Assembly: GCA_007745635.1 (NCBI GenBank)
Contig: CP036272.1
Location: forward strand, 2,089,900 to 2,153,899
DNA: 64,000 nt
From: Stieleria bergensis
GTDB taxonomy: Bacteria > Planctomycetota > Planctomycetia > Pirellulales > Pirellulaceae
Reading direction: 5' to 3'
The notes below the pieces were generated by a model. The model ran no database searches. It was not told the DNA's origin and was given only the letters and a program-made list of their open reading frames with translations. Shown piece by piece: positions 1 to 8,351 of the stretch (position 1 is its first letter; each line of letters starts with the position of its first letter). The position numbers and the translations under genes were made by a program.

Positions 1-195
1 GCAATAAAGGGCCAGATCCGCATGCTCTCGTACTGCTGAAACGATGCAATCAATTCCATGAGTCATTCCAACTTGGCCGTGTGTTGACACGTTATCCATC
101 TCGATCGCATGATTCAGATTGCGACGACATCCATTCTGAGCCCCGGTTTTTGTGCTGACGATCACGCCGTTGCAACGGGTGGGTTTCGTTTCGAA

Positions 196-621
196 TCAGC
201 CAGCGAGTGAAGAGCGGAAGGGAAGGATTCGCGGTCCGTTGGATGGCTGATCGCTCTGCGTCGGCTGTTGTTCAGCGGGCGAGTTTCGCCGGGCCGCCGC
301 TTCGTCGATCAGTTGGCTGGTCAACGTCATCTTCAGTGCAGCCGCCTGGGCGTCGTCGACGGTGATGCGGCTTTGAGCAAACCAGCCAACGTGTGGTGAG
401 CGACTTTCTTGTTGCAGAACCAGTTGCGATTGACCCTCAGCGTTGGTCTCGCGGGCGAGGAGCAAACGCGAATCTTCATCGCTGCCCAAGAACACATTCA
501 ATACCTCGAAGTCTGGTTTGACTCCGGCAGACGCCGTGCTAGCAGGCGCTGTTCCAGCAGTCAGTGGTTGCTCGGTGGCACTGTTGTGGCATCGACTGTG
601 GCATTGGAGGGGAAGCATCAT
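196..621 (-). CDS. Small hypothetical protein
   Basis: Encodes 141 residues and is not assigned to a known family. Residues about 35-105 look like a folded segment with alternating hydrophobic and polar residues (LLLARE, QLVLQQES, RITVDDAQAAALKM). The first 30 residues are Ser/Thr/Ala-rich, and the tail is polar and Gln/Pro/Ser-rich, so both ends may be disordered. No signal peptide or membrane segment is evident. Two adjacent ATG codons open the frame and no Shine-Dalgarno site decides between them. The gene points away from csrA, and the 428-bp gap between them must hold both promoters. The opposite-strand frame over the same DNA is Arg/Ser-rich and less protein-like, which is why the minus strand was chosen. 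Confidence 0.55.
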   Translation of the reverse strand: MMLPLQCHSRCHNSATEQPLTAGTAPASTASAGVKPDFEVLNVFLGSDEDSRLLLARETNAEGQSQLVLQQESRSPHVGWFAQSRITVDDAQAAALKMTLTSQLIDEAAARRNSPAEQQPTQSDQPSNGPRILPFRSSLAG

Positions 622-1049
622 GGCGGATCGGCTCGTGCGAATGAAGGCCCGTCTGGGAAACCGTTGTTCAACCGGTTCCTCGGGAGGTTGCTAGCAAAGC
701 ACTGCGGAGTGCGAATGCTAATGAAAACCATTCTCAACAAGGCTTAGTCTAATGGATCTGACGGCGAAGTCAATCTTTCAATTTCTTGTAATCTTTTCCC
801 CGAGATTGGCCGAGGGCGGTGGGGCTGTCCGGTTTGGAAACTCTTTAAGTCCTTTTGTAGCAGCGGCTTAAGACGTTTCTTCAGGCAGTTCTGCAGGTTT
901 TGGCACGCTCAGTGCAATGGTACAAAGCCAACGAAAACGCTTTGGCGACCAAGGATCTTGCACCTCAGCCGGCTCCATTTCAGTCCCGCCAGTCTTGTTT
1001 TCGCTGACTCAACTTCAGTCTCTGCTCTCACGCGACAAAGGAATGTGCA
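622..1049. other. Divergent intergenic region upstream of csrA
   Basis: This 428-bp stretch lies between the minus-strand hypothetical gene and csrA. Short frames inside it do not look protein-like. The one recognisable element is the sigma-54-like site at 901-916. The rest is unremarkable, with a T-rich run near 775-800. Confidence 0.5.
901..916 (+). promoter_or_regulatory. Candidate sigma-54 (-24/-12) promoter for csrA
   Basis: The sequence TGGCACGCTCAGTGCA has the invariant GG-N10-GC spacing of RpoN promoters. The -24 half (TGGCACG) matches consensus fully and the -12 half (GTGC against TTGC) matches at three of four positions. It sits about 134 bp before the csrA start on the same strand. 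Whether an enhancer-binding site lies further upstream cannot be told by eye. Confidence 0.45.
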
Positions 1050-1625
1050 ATGTTGGTTCTCTCACGGAAAACAGACCAAACCATCAAGATTGGCGACCAG
1101 ATCACGTTGACCGTGGTCCGTCTGGATTCAGGCCGCGTTCGCATTGGCATCGACGCTCCGGATGAGATGAAGATCTTGCGGGGTGAAGTGCTGGCCAAGG
1201 CGTTGGACACCGCTCACGCCGAGGCGGTCAATGAGGCCTGGCAGCCCGGCGAGCGTGAAATGCCCTTCGCTCACCCTCAAGTCAGTTTGGCGGAGCAGCG
1301 CCGCAAACGTGAACGTGAGCGGGAGCGGGAATCGGGTGCCTTCGCATCGCCTGTTTTGTCGGCCAGCGCAGCTCCGCTGGCGAGCCGAACACAGCAATCA
1401 GAGACTCTTTCCAGTGATGTGAAGGGCACGTCAGTGACCCAGGGGGTGCCCCACGCCTCCATCACTGGAAGGAGCAGCGCTGGGATCCCAGCGGCAGTGC
1501 TTGCGCAGCGAAGTGGGCCGGATGCCGCTTCGTCTGCTACGCCTGTCTCCGCTGTTCGCGACGTTCATCGCAGCCAGAAAGAGTCCCAGGCCGTCCGCCC
1601 GTCCGCGTTTGTTTCAGCGACTTAG
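1050..1625 (+). CDS. csrA: Carbon storage regulator CsrA with long C-terminal extension
   Basis: The first 60 or so residues are a canonical CsrA/RsmA RNA-binding protein: it opens MLVLSRKTDQTIKIGD, followed by the ITLTVV strand, the RIGIDAP segment and a short helix. CsrA dimers bind GGA motifs in mRNA leaders and control translation and mRNA stability. Typical CsrA is 55-75 residues; this product is 191. The added 125-130 residues begin with a charged Arg/Glu alternating stretch (about 88-98) and become Ser/Ala/Pro-rich and low-complexity, so probably disordered. The ATG at 1050 follows an AAAGGA element at 1037-1042 at good spacing. A sigma-54-like site lies upstream. The function of the tail is unknown; whether it is an addition to a working regulator is inference. 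Confidence 0.9.
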   Translation: MLVLSRKTDQTIKIGDQITLTVVRLDSGRVRIGIDAPDEMKILRGEVLAKALDTAHAEAVNEAWQPGEREMPFAHPQVSLAEQRRKRERERERESGAFASPVLSASAAPLASRTQQSETLSSDVKGTSVTQGVPHASITGRSSAGIPAAVLAQRSGPDAASSATPVSAVRDVHRSQKESQAVRPSAFVSAT

Positions 1626-1626
1626 A

Positions 1627-1652
1627 GCGTGCAGCGGATCAGCGCTGCATGC
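1627..1652. terminator. Hairpin between convergent csrA and lipase-like genes
   Basis: GCGTGCAGCG and CGCTGCATGC form a 10-bp stem (one G-T pair) around a 6-nt loop, two bases after the csrA stop codon. There is no T-run on either side, so it may act as an mRNA 3' end or processing hairpin rather than a classical intrinsic terminator. Confidence 0.45.
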
Positions 1653-1680
1653 AGAAGAGACGTTAAAAGGGGACGCATGT

Positions 1681-3771
1681 CTAGGGTTGGTCTTGCAAGC
1701 TAATGCGTTCTTCCGGTTCGGCCGCGATCCGATCATTTGCGTCAATCTCCGCGAGGTGTTGCAGCAAGATGCGTCTGGTTTCGTAGATCGCCTGCCCGGT
1801 CATGTGAATCTTGGTGTGTTCCGCATTGACGATCAGTTCGCTTTCTGCGTCGGGCATCGTCGCGCTTTGATAGGCGACCACGCCGTCACCTCGACCCGTT
1901 TTCTTTTGGAACAGGTGAGGAGATTTGAGGATGCCAATGATGTTATGAAACTTCACTTCCCTGGAGTACTTGGCCTCGGACATCACTGTAAAAATGGGTG
2001 ATTCCGGATCCAATGAATCGATGGCTGTCGCAGTGGTCAGCAAGTCGGTGTTGTGGAACAGGTCCGGGTTTTCCTTGACCAACGCTTGAATGTTTTGCGC
2101 ATTGCGTTGCGGTAGCTTGATCACTTTGCCTGCAATCCAACGCGTGAAATTGTTAGCCAGTTTGCTGCCGCGATGAGGCGTGCCAATCGTGATCACACGA
2201 CGGACGGACTGATTGGGATTGAAGAACAAAGCGCTGACTAAGCGATTGCGTTGTTCCGGATCACCTTTCAGTTTCTCCTTGGGTTCTTTGCTGACGATGG
2301 ACCAAAAGTCTTCGCGGCTTTCAATCGTCTGCATCCGACTGATCAGGCCGCCCATGCTGTGGCCGACCAAGACCATTTGGTCCATTGGCGAGTGGCGGTG
2401 TCCAGGATCAAAATGGGATCGCACGGAGGCCAAGTCTTCGCGCATTTGTGTGGCGCTGATCCAGAACGGTTGCCCCGAGGGATACAGGTAGAACCAAAAC
2501 TGATAACGCTCGCGAATCTCTGGAAAGCTTCTCAGGTCATTGAACATGTCCATCCAAGTTCTTGGACTGGACCAAAGTCCGTGGACCATCAGCACTGGAA
2601 TCCGATCTGGATCATAAGGTTCCAACATATACAGCCCGCGATGCTTGGCCGTTTTCTGTGGGTTGATCAAGCCGACCGTTTCGCGATTCTGTTCCCGAAA
2701 CATCGGGGTGTCCAAAAAGAATGCCAGCGGCGTGGTCAGGTCGGTTTCCAGCGGGACCCATTGGTTGGCGAGCTCGACTTGATTGGCCTGCAGCGGATCA
2801 AAGAACTCCAACACGCAGACTTCTTGATCGGTCTCGGAATCGCTGAGTGTTTGGTGCACGTCACAGCGAATCATTGCTGTCACACTGCAGCTGATCTCTT
2901 TGGGGTAGTACTTGGCTGAGTCTGGATCGCTGGCGTGTGGTTTTCGCACCGCGATCATGGGCACTCCCAAGCCAAACGTGGTGTGTTTGCTGCGCAGCGT
3001 CTGGATCTCGTAGTCGCTGACAAATTCAAAGTGGTCGAACTCATCGTTATCCCAGTCACCACGCATTTGTGTATGGATCACGATTTCCGAATCGGCCGCT
3101 TGGATCGTATACGTTTGGTTGGGACGCATCATCTGCTCTTCGCACAGCAAACGCAGCGCATCTTCCAGCGCTTCGTTATACAGGTCGCAGGCGGAGCGAA
3201 ACTGAGGATCGTAGACGTTGCGTGATTCGGCAAATTCGGGGTTTAGCAGATAGTTGTAGCTGTTCAGGACGGTGGTCCCGTAGTGCCCTAAGGCCTCCGC
3301 CACGCTGCCTCGGTCTTGAGCACGACGGCCTTGCACATAGGAAAGCTCGGCCGCAGCGTAGATCAGTTCAGGATCACGGTTTTGGGCGATGCGATCGCTG
3401 ATCTGATCGATGCAGAACTGGGCGTCATCTTCGTATTCATCGACCAACGCATAGCGTCGCAGTGTGCCCCAAGTTCGTGGGCTCACCGAAGGGCCTTTGC
3501 GATTGAGCAAATGCAGTTTCAGAGTCAGCGGGTTTTCACGAATCCGTCGCTGATTGATGTATTCCGGAGTGCAGCCGGTCAGCAAGATCGAGCACACGAC
3601 GGTCGCGCACACCACGATCGCGAGGGGGGACAGCTGTTTCTCGCGTCCCCTTCGCAAGCGGGCCAGCATCCCACCGCCGATGACGAAGCCATGGCGCAGC
3701 ACCAGTGCGGCTCTGCGAGCGCGGAGCCAGCCAATGGCTGACGGTGTGGATGGGGGCGATTGAAGGTTCAC
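1681..3771 (-). CDS. Lipase-like alpha/beta-hydrolase lipoprotein
   Basis: A 696-residue protein with a hydrophobic segment at about 50-66 ending in a lipobox-like LLTGC, so probably a membrane-anchored lipoprotein. If so, the true start may be the internal Met at residue 35. The C-terminal half is an alpha/beta-hydrolase fold: VHGLWSSP (oxyanion region), then the nucleophile elbow GHSMGG with Ser about 472, then GTPHRGS, as in triacylglycerol lipases and PGAP1-like esterases. The acid and His may be the Asp of GRGDGVV and the His of NAEHTKIH. The first 300 residues carry no domain that I recognise. The gene converges on csrA. The substrate cannot be predicted; an ester or lipid is likely from the family. 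Confidence 0.75.
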   Translation of the reverse strand: MNLQSPPSTPSAIGWLRARRAALVLRHGFVIGGGMLARLRRGREKQLSPLAIVVCATVVCSILLTGCTPEYINQRRIRENPLTLKLHLLNRKGPSVSPRTWGTLRRYALVDEYEDDAQFCIDQISDRIAQNRDPELIYAAAELSYVQGRRAQDRGSVAEALGHYGTTVLNSYNYLLNPEFAESRNVYDPQFRSACDLYNEALEDALRLLCEEQMMRPNQTYTIQAADSEIVIHTQMRGDWDNDEFDHFEFVSDYEIQTLRSKHTTFGLGVPMIAVRKPHASDPDSAKYYPKEISCSVTAMIRCDVHQTLSDSETDQEVCVLEFFDPLQANQVELANQWVPLETDLTTPLAFFLDTPMFREQNRETVGLINPQKTAKHRGLYMLEPYDPDRIPVLMVHGLWSSPRTWMDMFNDLRSFPEIRERYQFWFYLYPSGQPFWISATQMREDLASVRSHFDPGHRHSPMDQMVLVGHSMGGLISRMQTIESREDFWSIVSKEPKEKLKGDPEQRNRLVSALFFNPNQSVRRVITIGTPHRGSKLANNFTRWIAGKVIKLPQRNAQNIQALVKENPDLFHNTDLLTTATAIDSLDPESPIFTVMSEAKYSREVKFHNIIGILKSPHLFQKKTGRGDGVVAYQSATMPDAESELIVNAEHTKIHMTGQAIYETRRILLQHLAEIDANDRIAAEPEERISLQDQP

Positions 3772-3983
3772 CAGGACGATGATGTTGGCAAGTGAGCTGG
3801 GGTGGGCGATGGTCGCGCCACTGACCTCTGGTTTACAAGGTGGTTGGCTAAACTAGAAATCTGCCAGCTCGCATGTCAACGTCGAACTGCGATCTGAAGG
3901 CCAATGTCGGGCCAAAAAGGGGGGCGGGCTGGCTGCTGGGCAAGAAATTTTCCTGTCCTGGTCGATTGCGACCTCAGGGCGGC

Positions 3984-4014
3984 TTGACGATTGACAGGCA
4001 ATCGCTGAAACTTT
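3984..4014 (+). promoter_or_regulatory. Possible promoter for tRNA-Leu(GAG)
   Basis: Two overlapping -35-like hexamers, TTGACG at 3984-3989 and a consensus TTGACA at 3991-3996, precede the tRNA. The only -10 candidate at 17-bp spacing from the first is GAAACT at 4007-4012, a weak match. The position relative to the tRNA start at 4031 is reasonable. Confidence 0.3.
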
Positions 4015-4030
4015 GCCCTTCACAAAACAG

Positions 4031-4114
4031 GCGGGCGTGGCGGAACTGGCAGACGCGCAACGTTGAGGTCGTTGTGGGGGTAACCCCTTGGAGGTTCAAA
4101 TCCTCTCGCCCGCA
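4031..4114 (+). tRNA. tRNA-Leu (anticodon GAG)
   Basis: A cloverleaf can be folded by hand. The acceptor GCGGGCG pairs with CGCCCGC, discriminator A at 4114. The anticodon stem CAACG/CGTTG encloses the loop TTGAGGT, giving anticodon GAG (reads CUC/CUU). A long variable arm (GGGGTAACCCC) marks the class II Leu type, and the T arm carries TTCAAAT. The 84-nt length fits tRNA-Leu. CCA is not encoded. Confidence 0.95.
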
Positions 4115-4200
4115 TTCTGTTTTTCTTGAGGGCCGTTCCTTCTGGGCCCACTTGTCGCTCAACCGAGAGTTGTGTGTTGAGGCGACGCTGACGTCCCCAG

Positions 4201-4260
4201 CAATGAAACGCGAGACGCAGTAATGAAGCGCGAGACGCAGCAATGAAACGCGAGACGCAG
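4201..4260. repeat. Three 20-bp tandem repeats
   Basis: CAATGAAACGCGAGACGCAG occurs exactly three times head to tail; the middle copy differs at two positions. It lies in the 245-bp gap between the tRNA and the 3' end of the glycosyltransferase gene. It belongs to the set of short tandem duplications seen across this window. Confidence 0.9.
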
Positions 4261-4359
4261 CGGGTACAGGCTGTGCTGCCCTGTGTGGGGCTCTGATCGC
4301 TCAGACCGCCTGGGCCTCGCGCCGGTTGACTAGGCCGATTTTCACACGCTGCAAAGCGG

Positions 4360-6270
4360 TTAGCGGCGGTCCGTTTCTGGGCGACTGGCCACGATGGTGC
4401 TCGTTTGTCGTCGCTTGAGTAACAGCAACTCTTGGTCGCCTTCCAAGAAAAACGGGACGGAATCGACGACTTCAATCGTGTCGTCGTCCAATAATTTGTA
4501 GCGTTTTGCGTTGCTCGATGAGGTCAGCAAGAAGCGGTCCCCCGCGGACTGCAAGAACGACTTGGCCTCCATTTCCGAGCTCTGCAGCAAATCAATCGGA
4601 TGGCCCGCGTAAAACACCCAGCTGCTCCGCAGGGTGCCTAGCGAGGCGATCGCGGGTTGCTCGCTTTGTTGGCCAGGAATCATGACCAATTGATCGGCTT
4701 GCTGTTGCTGGCTGACATGGCCCGTCGCCCAGCCGAACAGCATCAGGCTAAAGGCGAACGCGCACAGTCCACAACTAAGCACGCTGTGAGCGGCTTTGCC
4801 ACGGTACCAAAGTGTTCCCGAAATCAGTGCACCGGCAACAAGTCCGACGCCAATCAGGGTCAGCGGTTGCATGCCATCGACGAATTGTTCGGCGATGATG
4901 CCGGTGCCAATTGCGAATCCAATGCCCACCAGTAACAGCACGGCAAAGGAAGCATAGGGCCACCAGTTTGCCGATCGCTGCTTCCCAGCCATCAAACGAG
5001 CCAGGTAGTTGCCGAACAGCATTGCTGCAGCGGGGTGGCATGGCGAGATATAGCTGGGCAGTTTTGTACTTGCGAGCGAAAACAGCCCCACAATCACACA
5101 GACCCAGCACGCGACAAAGCAAAGCGGTGCATTGAACCGAACGCCGTGCTGAGCGGCATCGGCACTGCCTTCGCTGTCGGTTGGGTCTTTCAGTGATCGG
5201 ATGCCGTCTAGCAGCATGGGCAAGAAGAAAATCGACCAGGGAAACGTGCCCATCAAAAAACCGATGACATAGTAAAACGGTGTGCCTCCATGGCCTTCCA
5301 TTTCATTCACCGCTCGGCCGAGGTTGTGCTCCAGGAAGAAACCTCGGGTCCACACGCCGTCGGAACGAATCGTGACCCAGATGTACCACGGCAAGGCCAC
5401 CGCTAGGACGACCGTGATCAGCCAGCCCAGTCGCATCGACAGGCAGGTCTTGATGAAGTGCCATGGATTGAGGATGCCAATCGCTTGACGGATCAGGCCG
5501 GCGGCGGGCAGGGTTTCAGAACTAGCGGCGTCAGCGGCTGCATTCACCTGGCTGGCCGGAAGGCGGTAGATCAGCAAGAACATGCCAATCACCGCACAGG
5601 GCAGCAAAAAACCAATCGGCCCTTTGTCGAGTGACGCAAAACCCATCATGGTGAACATCAGCACCAAGGTCAGTTTGTTGGCCGGAAATCCTGTTGCCGA
5701 AACCGAGGCCTGGGCGTTCTGGCGTTCATCTTGCAGCCGAATCCATGGATAACGCAGGGAATAGCTCAGGGTTGGCCCGAACGCTGGCGTGCCCCACACA
5801 TACAGTGTTAATGCGGCGGTGATGAAAAAGATCAAGACCGAGTCTGGTGTGGCCGCTCGCGACGCCACGACGAACATCAGCATCGTACTGAGGCAGATTC
5901 CTGCCATCAGCCCGGCCATCTTGCCCAATAAGCGACGTCCCAGGGAGTACGTCATCAGCACCGTTAGGACTGACAGGGCAGCCGACCAAAAGCGAGCTGA
6001 AAACTCGTTGACGCCAAAGACCGAATAGGCGGCGATCATGAACCAGTACAACAACACCGGCTTGTGTGTTCGTACTTCAGCGTTGAAGTAAGGCACGACC
6101 CAGTCACCGCGTTGCATCATTTCGGCCGCACAGCCGGCGTTGCGCGGCTCGTCTTCGTCCCACAATTTGGCGGCACCCAGGTTGCAGAAGAACACGCTGC
6201 AAGAAAGCAGAATCAGGAGCGTGATTGTTTTGCTAGCATCCATGCTTGGTTCGTTTGGCTCGTCGGGCAA
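4360..6270 (-). CDS. ArnT-like glycosyltransferase (GT39/GT83 superfamily, membrane)
   Basis: A 636-residue polytopic membrane protein of the dolichyl/undecaprenyl-phosphate sugar mannosyltransferase and ArnT superfamily. The first helix is followed by the periplasmic acidic motif WDEDEPR (about residues 37-43), the site of the catalytic Asp in this fold, and by the THKPVLLYW motif (about 68-76). Roughly ten to twelve hydrophobic segments follow, then a soluble tail. Family members move a sugar from a polyprenyl phosphate carrier to lipid or protein on the outer face of the membrane. The start could equally be the second Met at residue 10. The divergent neighbour is a PAP2 phosphatase, which could recycle polyprenyl pyrophosphate; that link is inference. 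The acceptor is unknown. Confidence 0.85.
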   Translation of the reverse strand: MPDEPNEPSMDASKTITLLILLSCSVFFCNLGAAKLWDEDEPRNAGCAAEMMQRGDWVVPYFNAEVRTHKPVLLYWFMIAAYSVFGVNEFSARFWSAALSVLTVLMTYSLGRRLLGKMAGLMAGICLSTMLMFVVASRAATPDSVLIFFITAALTLYVWGTPAFGPTLSYSLRYPWIRLQDERQNAQASVSATGFPANKLTLVLMFTMMGFASLDKGPIGFLLPCAVIGMFLLIYRLPASQVNAAADAASSETLPAAGLIRQAIGILNPWHFIKTCLSMRLGWLITVVLAVALPWYIWVTIRSDGVWTRGFFLEHNLGRAVNEMEGHGGTPFYYVIGFLMGTFPWSIFFLPMLLDGIRSLKDPTDSEGSADAAQHGVRFNAPLCFVACWVCVIVGLFSLASTKLPSYISPCHPAAAMLFGNYLARLMAGKQRSANWWPYASFAVLLLVGIGFAIGTGIIAEQFVDGMQPLTLIGVGLVAGALISGTLWYRGKAAHSVLSCGLCAFAFSLMLFGWATGHVSQQQQADQLVMIPGQQSEQPAIASLGTLRSSWVFYAGHPIDLLQSSEMEAKSFLQSAGDRFLLTSSSNAKRYKLLDDDTIEVVDSVPFFLEGDQELLLLKRRQTSTIVASRPETDRR

Positions 6271-6467
6271 CGATGGTTTAGGAAGTTTGGTGTAGATTGC
6301 GTCTTTGTCGCATCTGCGTCGGTCAGGCTGCTATAGCAAACAGCGTCGACTACTACTAAGATTCCTTCATCCTTAAAATTCAGTTGATTTGTAACGTTTG
6401 TGGCAACCGATTGGCAAGATAGGTTTCCATTCCGATCCACTCTGTTGATGCTTTGGCTCGTTCAGAC

Positions 6468-7304
6468 ATGAATCAGGTCACTCCATCTTGTGCCCAGCAA
6501 GAAACATTGTCGACCATCGCGGTCGATTCGAACTCTCGAGCGCGTGAAGAGACCCCGTCGTCTTGGTCACGCTGGCTAGATAGCCGATTAACCGCGCAAT
6601 GGATTGCAGCGGCTTTAGTTTTGCTAGCAATTCCTTGTATGCTGGTTGATCCTTGGTTTGCGGCGTTGTTTCAGCGTGAGGCCTGGCCGGGCGAACTGAA
6701 GATCTTTTTGCATCGAGTCGAGCCTTTTGGTCACGGGTATGGTGTTGCGTTGATCGCTGCCACGGTGGTCATGCTCACTCAATTCCGTTGGTGTGTCTTC
6801 TACGGGATGTTGGCTTGCGCGTTGGGATCTGGATTGGCTGCCAATCTTGGCAAGCTATTCATTAACCGCGTTCGGCCTCACTCTTTGCCCGTGGACTTTA
6901 ACGGGAATTCCTTTGTCGGCATTCGTTCGCTTGGGCAGATGTTTGATTTCGAGCACTCGATGGTTTCGACAATGCAGTCGTTTCCCTCGGCTCACACTGC
7001 GACGGCGTTTGGTTTTGCAATTGCGTTGACGGCTTTGTTCCCCAAGGCTCGCAACTGGTTCTTTACCTTGGCCGTCCTGGTCGGTTTGCAGCGGGTGGTT
7101 CACGGCAGCCACCATCCAAGTGATGTGTTGATTGGTGCCGCGGTCGGTTTGGTCGCTGGTTCGTTCTTGCTGCATCGTGTTCAGCAGTGGGGCTGGATTG
7201 AGCCAGTCGTGGAACAGGACCAGCCATTGGTTTCTGTGCCAGTCTCACCGTTACCCGTCCAGCAGCAACCGGTCCCTGACCAGGAAATCGCCAAGGCTTC
7301 CTAG
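6468..7304 (+). CDS. PAP2-family phosphatase
   Basis: An integral membrane acid phosphatase of the PAP2 type, about 278 residues from the ATG at 6468. An upstream in-frame TTG at 6453 is possible, and no Shine-Dalgarno site separates them. The three signature blocks are present: K-x6-RP (KLFINRVRP, about 129-137), PSAH (about 173-176) and R-x5-H-x3-D (about 209-219). These form the phosphatase active site with a His nucleophile. Five to six hydrophobic segments surround them, and the C-terminus is Gln/Pro/Val-rich. Family substrates are phosphatidate, undecaprenyl pyrophosphate or similar lipid phosphates; which one applies here is unknown. It shares a divergent promoter region of about 200 bp with the ArnT-like gene. 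Confidence 0.85.
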   Translation: MNQVTPSCAQQETLSTIAVDSNSRAREETPSSWSRWLDSRLTAQWIAAALVLLAIPCMLVDPWFAALFQREAWPGELKIFLHRVEPFGHGYGVALIAATVVMLTQFRWCVFYGMLACALGSGLAANLGKLFINRVRPHSLPVDFNGNSFVGIRSLGQMFDFEHSMVSTMQSFPSAHTATAFGFAIALTALFPKARNWFFTLAVLVGLQRVVHGSHHPSDVLIGAAVGLVAGSFLLHRVQQWGWIEPVVEQDQPLVSVPVSPLPVQQQPVPDQEIAKAS

Positions 7305-7645
7305 GCTTTGATGCCGTTGCCAGAGCGGAATGCGTTGCCGGATGCTAGCGGGCCTCAGACGGCGCGCGTGCATTGCCAGGCATGCAGCCAGTCGTCATGA
7401 TCCTGTCGTTGGCAAGCGCGTTTCTGTTACAGTCCCGCTAACCGTCCGGGTTTGTCGCTGTTGACGCTTTGGCGAGCCTAAATCGTTGCAGAGAACGAGC
7501 GCTTTGAATCGATGGAACCAGACACAGCTAGAAAGTTGTTTGGGACGCGCATCGTTAGGATTGACCGATCTCGTTCCATTGCGGTGTGACCAACAGGCAG
7601 TCTGTTGGCTTGGTTCCACGGTTGATCTCTCTTGGATTGTCTACC
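7305..7645. other. Gene-free stretch before the DUF2513 gene
   Basis: 341 bp between PAP2 and the small DUF2513 gene. The short frames crossing it have no protein-like composition. I see no repeat or clear promoter. Confidence 0.4.
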
Positions 7646-7912
7646 ATGAAGCGCGACATGATTTTGGTCCGCAAGTTGCTGGACTTTGTTGAGGAAAACG
7701 GTGCTCGTCTCTATAAGGGATCGATTCAGATTCCGGGCTATGAACGCGATGCCGTGGTCCTGCACTTGTACCTTCTGGCTGATGGTGGGTTTGTTGAGTT
7801 AGGTGCGGAGACCTTGGAAAGCAAAGGTCCGCTGGTGTTGACATGGAAAGGCTGTGATTACATTGACCACCTCCGCGCCCAGGAACGCAAGCGCGCCGCA
7901 GCATCCCAGTGA
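7646..7912 (+). CDS. DUF2513-like small protein (winged-helix type)
   Basis: An 88-residue protein opening MKRDMILVRKLLDFVEENG, characteristic of the DUF2513 family of small proteins found in mobile and chromosomal contexts. The order is an N-terminal helix, a short strand pair (IQIPGYERDAVVLHLYLLADGGFVEL) and a C-terminal segment ending TWKGCDYIDHLR, a layout compatible with a winged helix. A longer frame begins at 7586, but the family N-terminus fixes the start at 7646. The function is not known; DNA binding is inference from the fold. Downstream, on the other strand, lies tRNA-Leu(CAG). Confidence 0.7.
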   Translation: MKRDMILVRKLLDFVEENGARLYKGSIQIPGYERDAVVLHLYLLADGGFVELGAETLESKGPLVLTWKGCDYIDHLRAQERKRAAASQ

Positions 7913-8065
7913 ACTCACCACCATCTGCGCCGCCTCGTTCATCACTTTTCAAGGCCCTCACTTTTCAAGCGCCGCACTGGGCTTTGTTCCAGTCTCTGCT
8001 GGTTCCCGGCGTAATGGCGCGCCCATCGCATTCTGGATCGTCGCCAGGCTTGGCGGTGTGCGCAT

Positions 8066-8103
8066 AAAAAAACGCCTGGCAGACGATTGCGTCAGCCGGG
8101 CGT
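8066..8103 (-). terminator. Intrinsic terminator of tRNA-Leu(CAG)
   Basis: Read on the minus strand just after the tRNA, ACGCCcGGCtGACG pairs with CGTCtGCCaGGCGT around a CAAT loop and is followed by a run of seven T. This is a classical Rho-independent terminator six bases past the tRNA 3' end. Confidence 0.9.
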
Positions 8104-8108
8104 CAAAG

Positions 8109-8192
8109 TGCGCGCGAGAGGATTCGAACCTCCACCCTATTGCTAGGACAGGTACCTGAAACCTGCGCGTCTGCCAGTTCCGCCACGCGCGC
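8109..8192 (-). tRNA. tRNA-Leu (anticodon CAG)
   Basis: On the minus strand the acceptor GCGCGCG pairs with CGCGCGC, discriminator A. The anticodon stem CAGGT/ACCTG encloses TTCAGGT, giving anticodon CAG. The variable arm is long (class II) and the T loop is TTCGAAT. The D-arm and T-arm are nearly identical to those of tRNA-Leu(GAG) at 4031, suggesting a common ancestor. CCA is not encoded. Confidence 0.95.
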
Positions 8193-8351
8193 GTTTTACT
8201 CAGGTATGGGACAGACCAAAGTCTGTGATGGATCAATGGTCCAATCCTTGGAGCGGGCCCACCGTTGGCAGGTTCGCTTCAAGAGGGCCAAAATGTAGCC
8301 AAGTTCAAAGCGTTCTGCAAGCGGGGATGCATGGAATTGCTTAACTCCCTG

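Noticed and set aside
409-747. Plus-strand frame opposite the first hypothetical gene
   Set aside because: Arg/Ser/Gly-rich composition without a hydrophobic pattern; the minus-strand frame over the same bases looks like a real protein.
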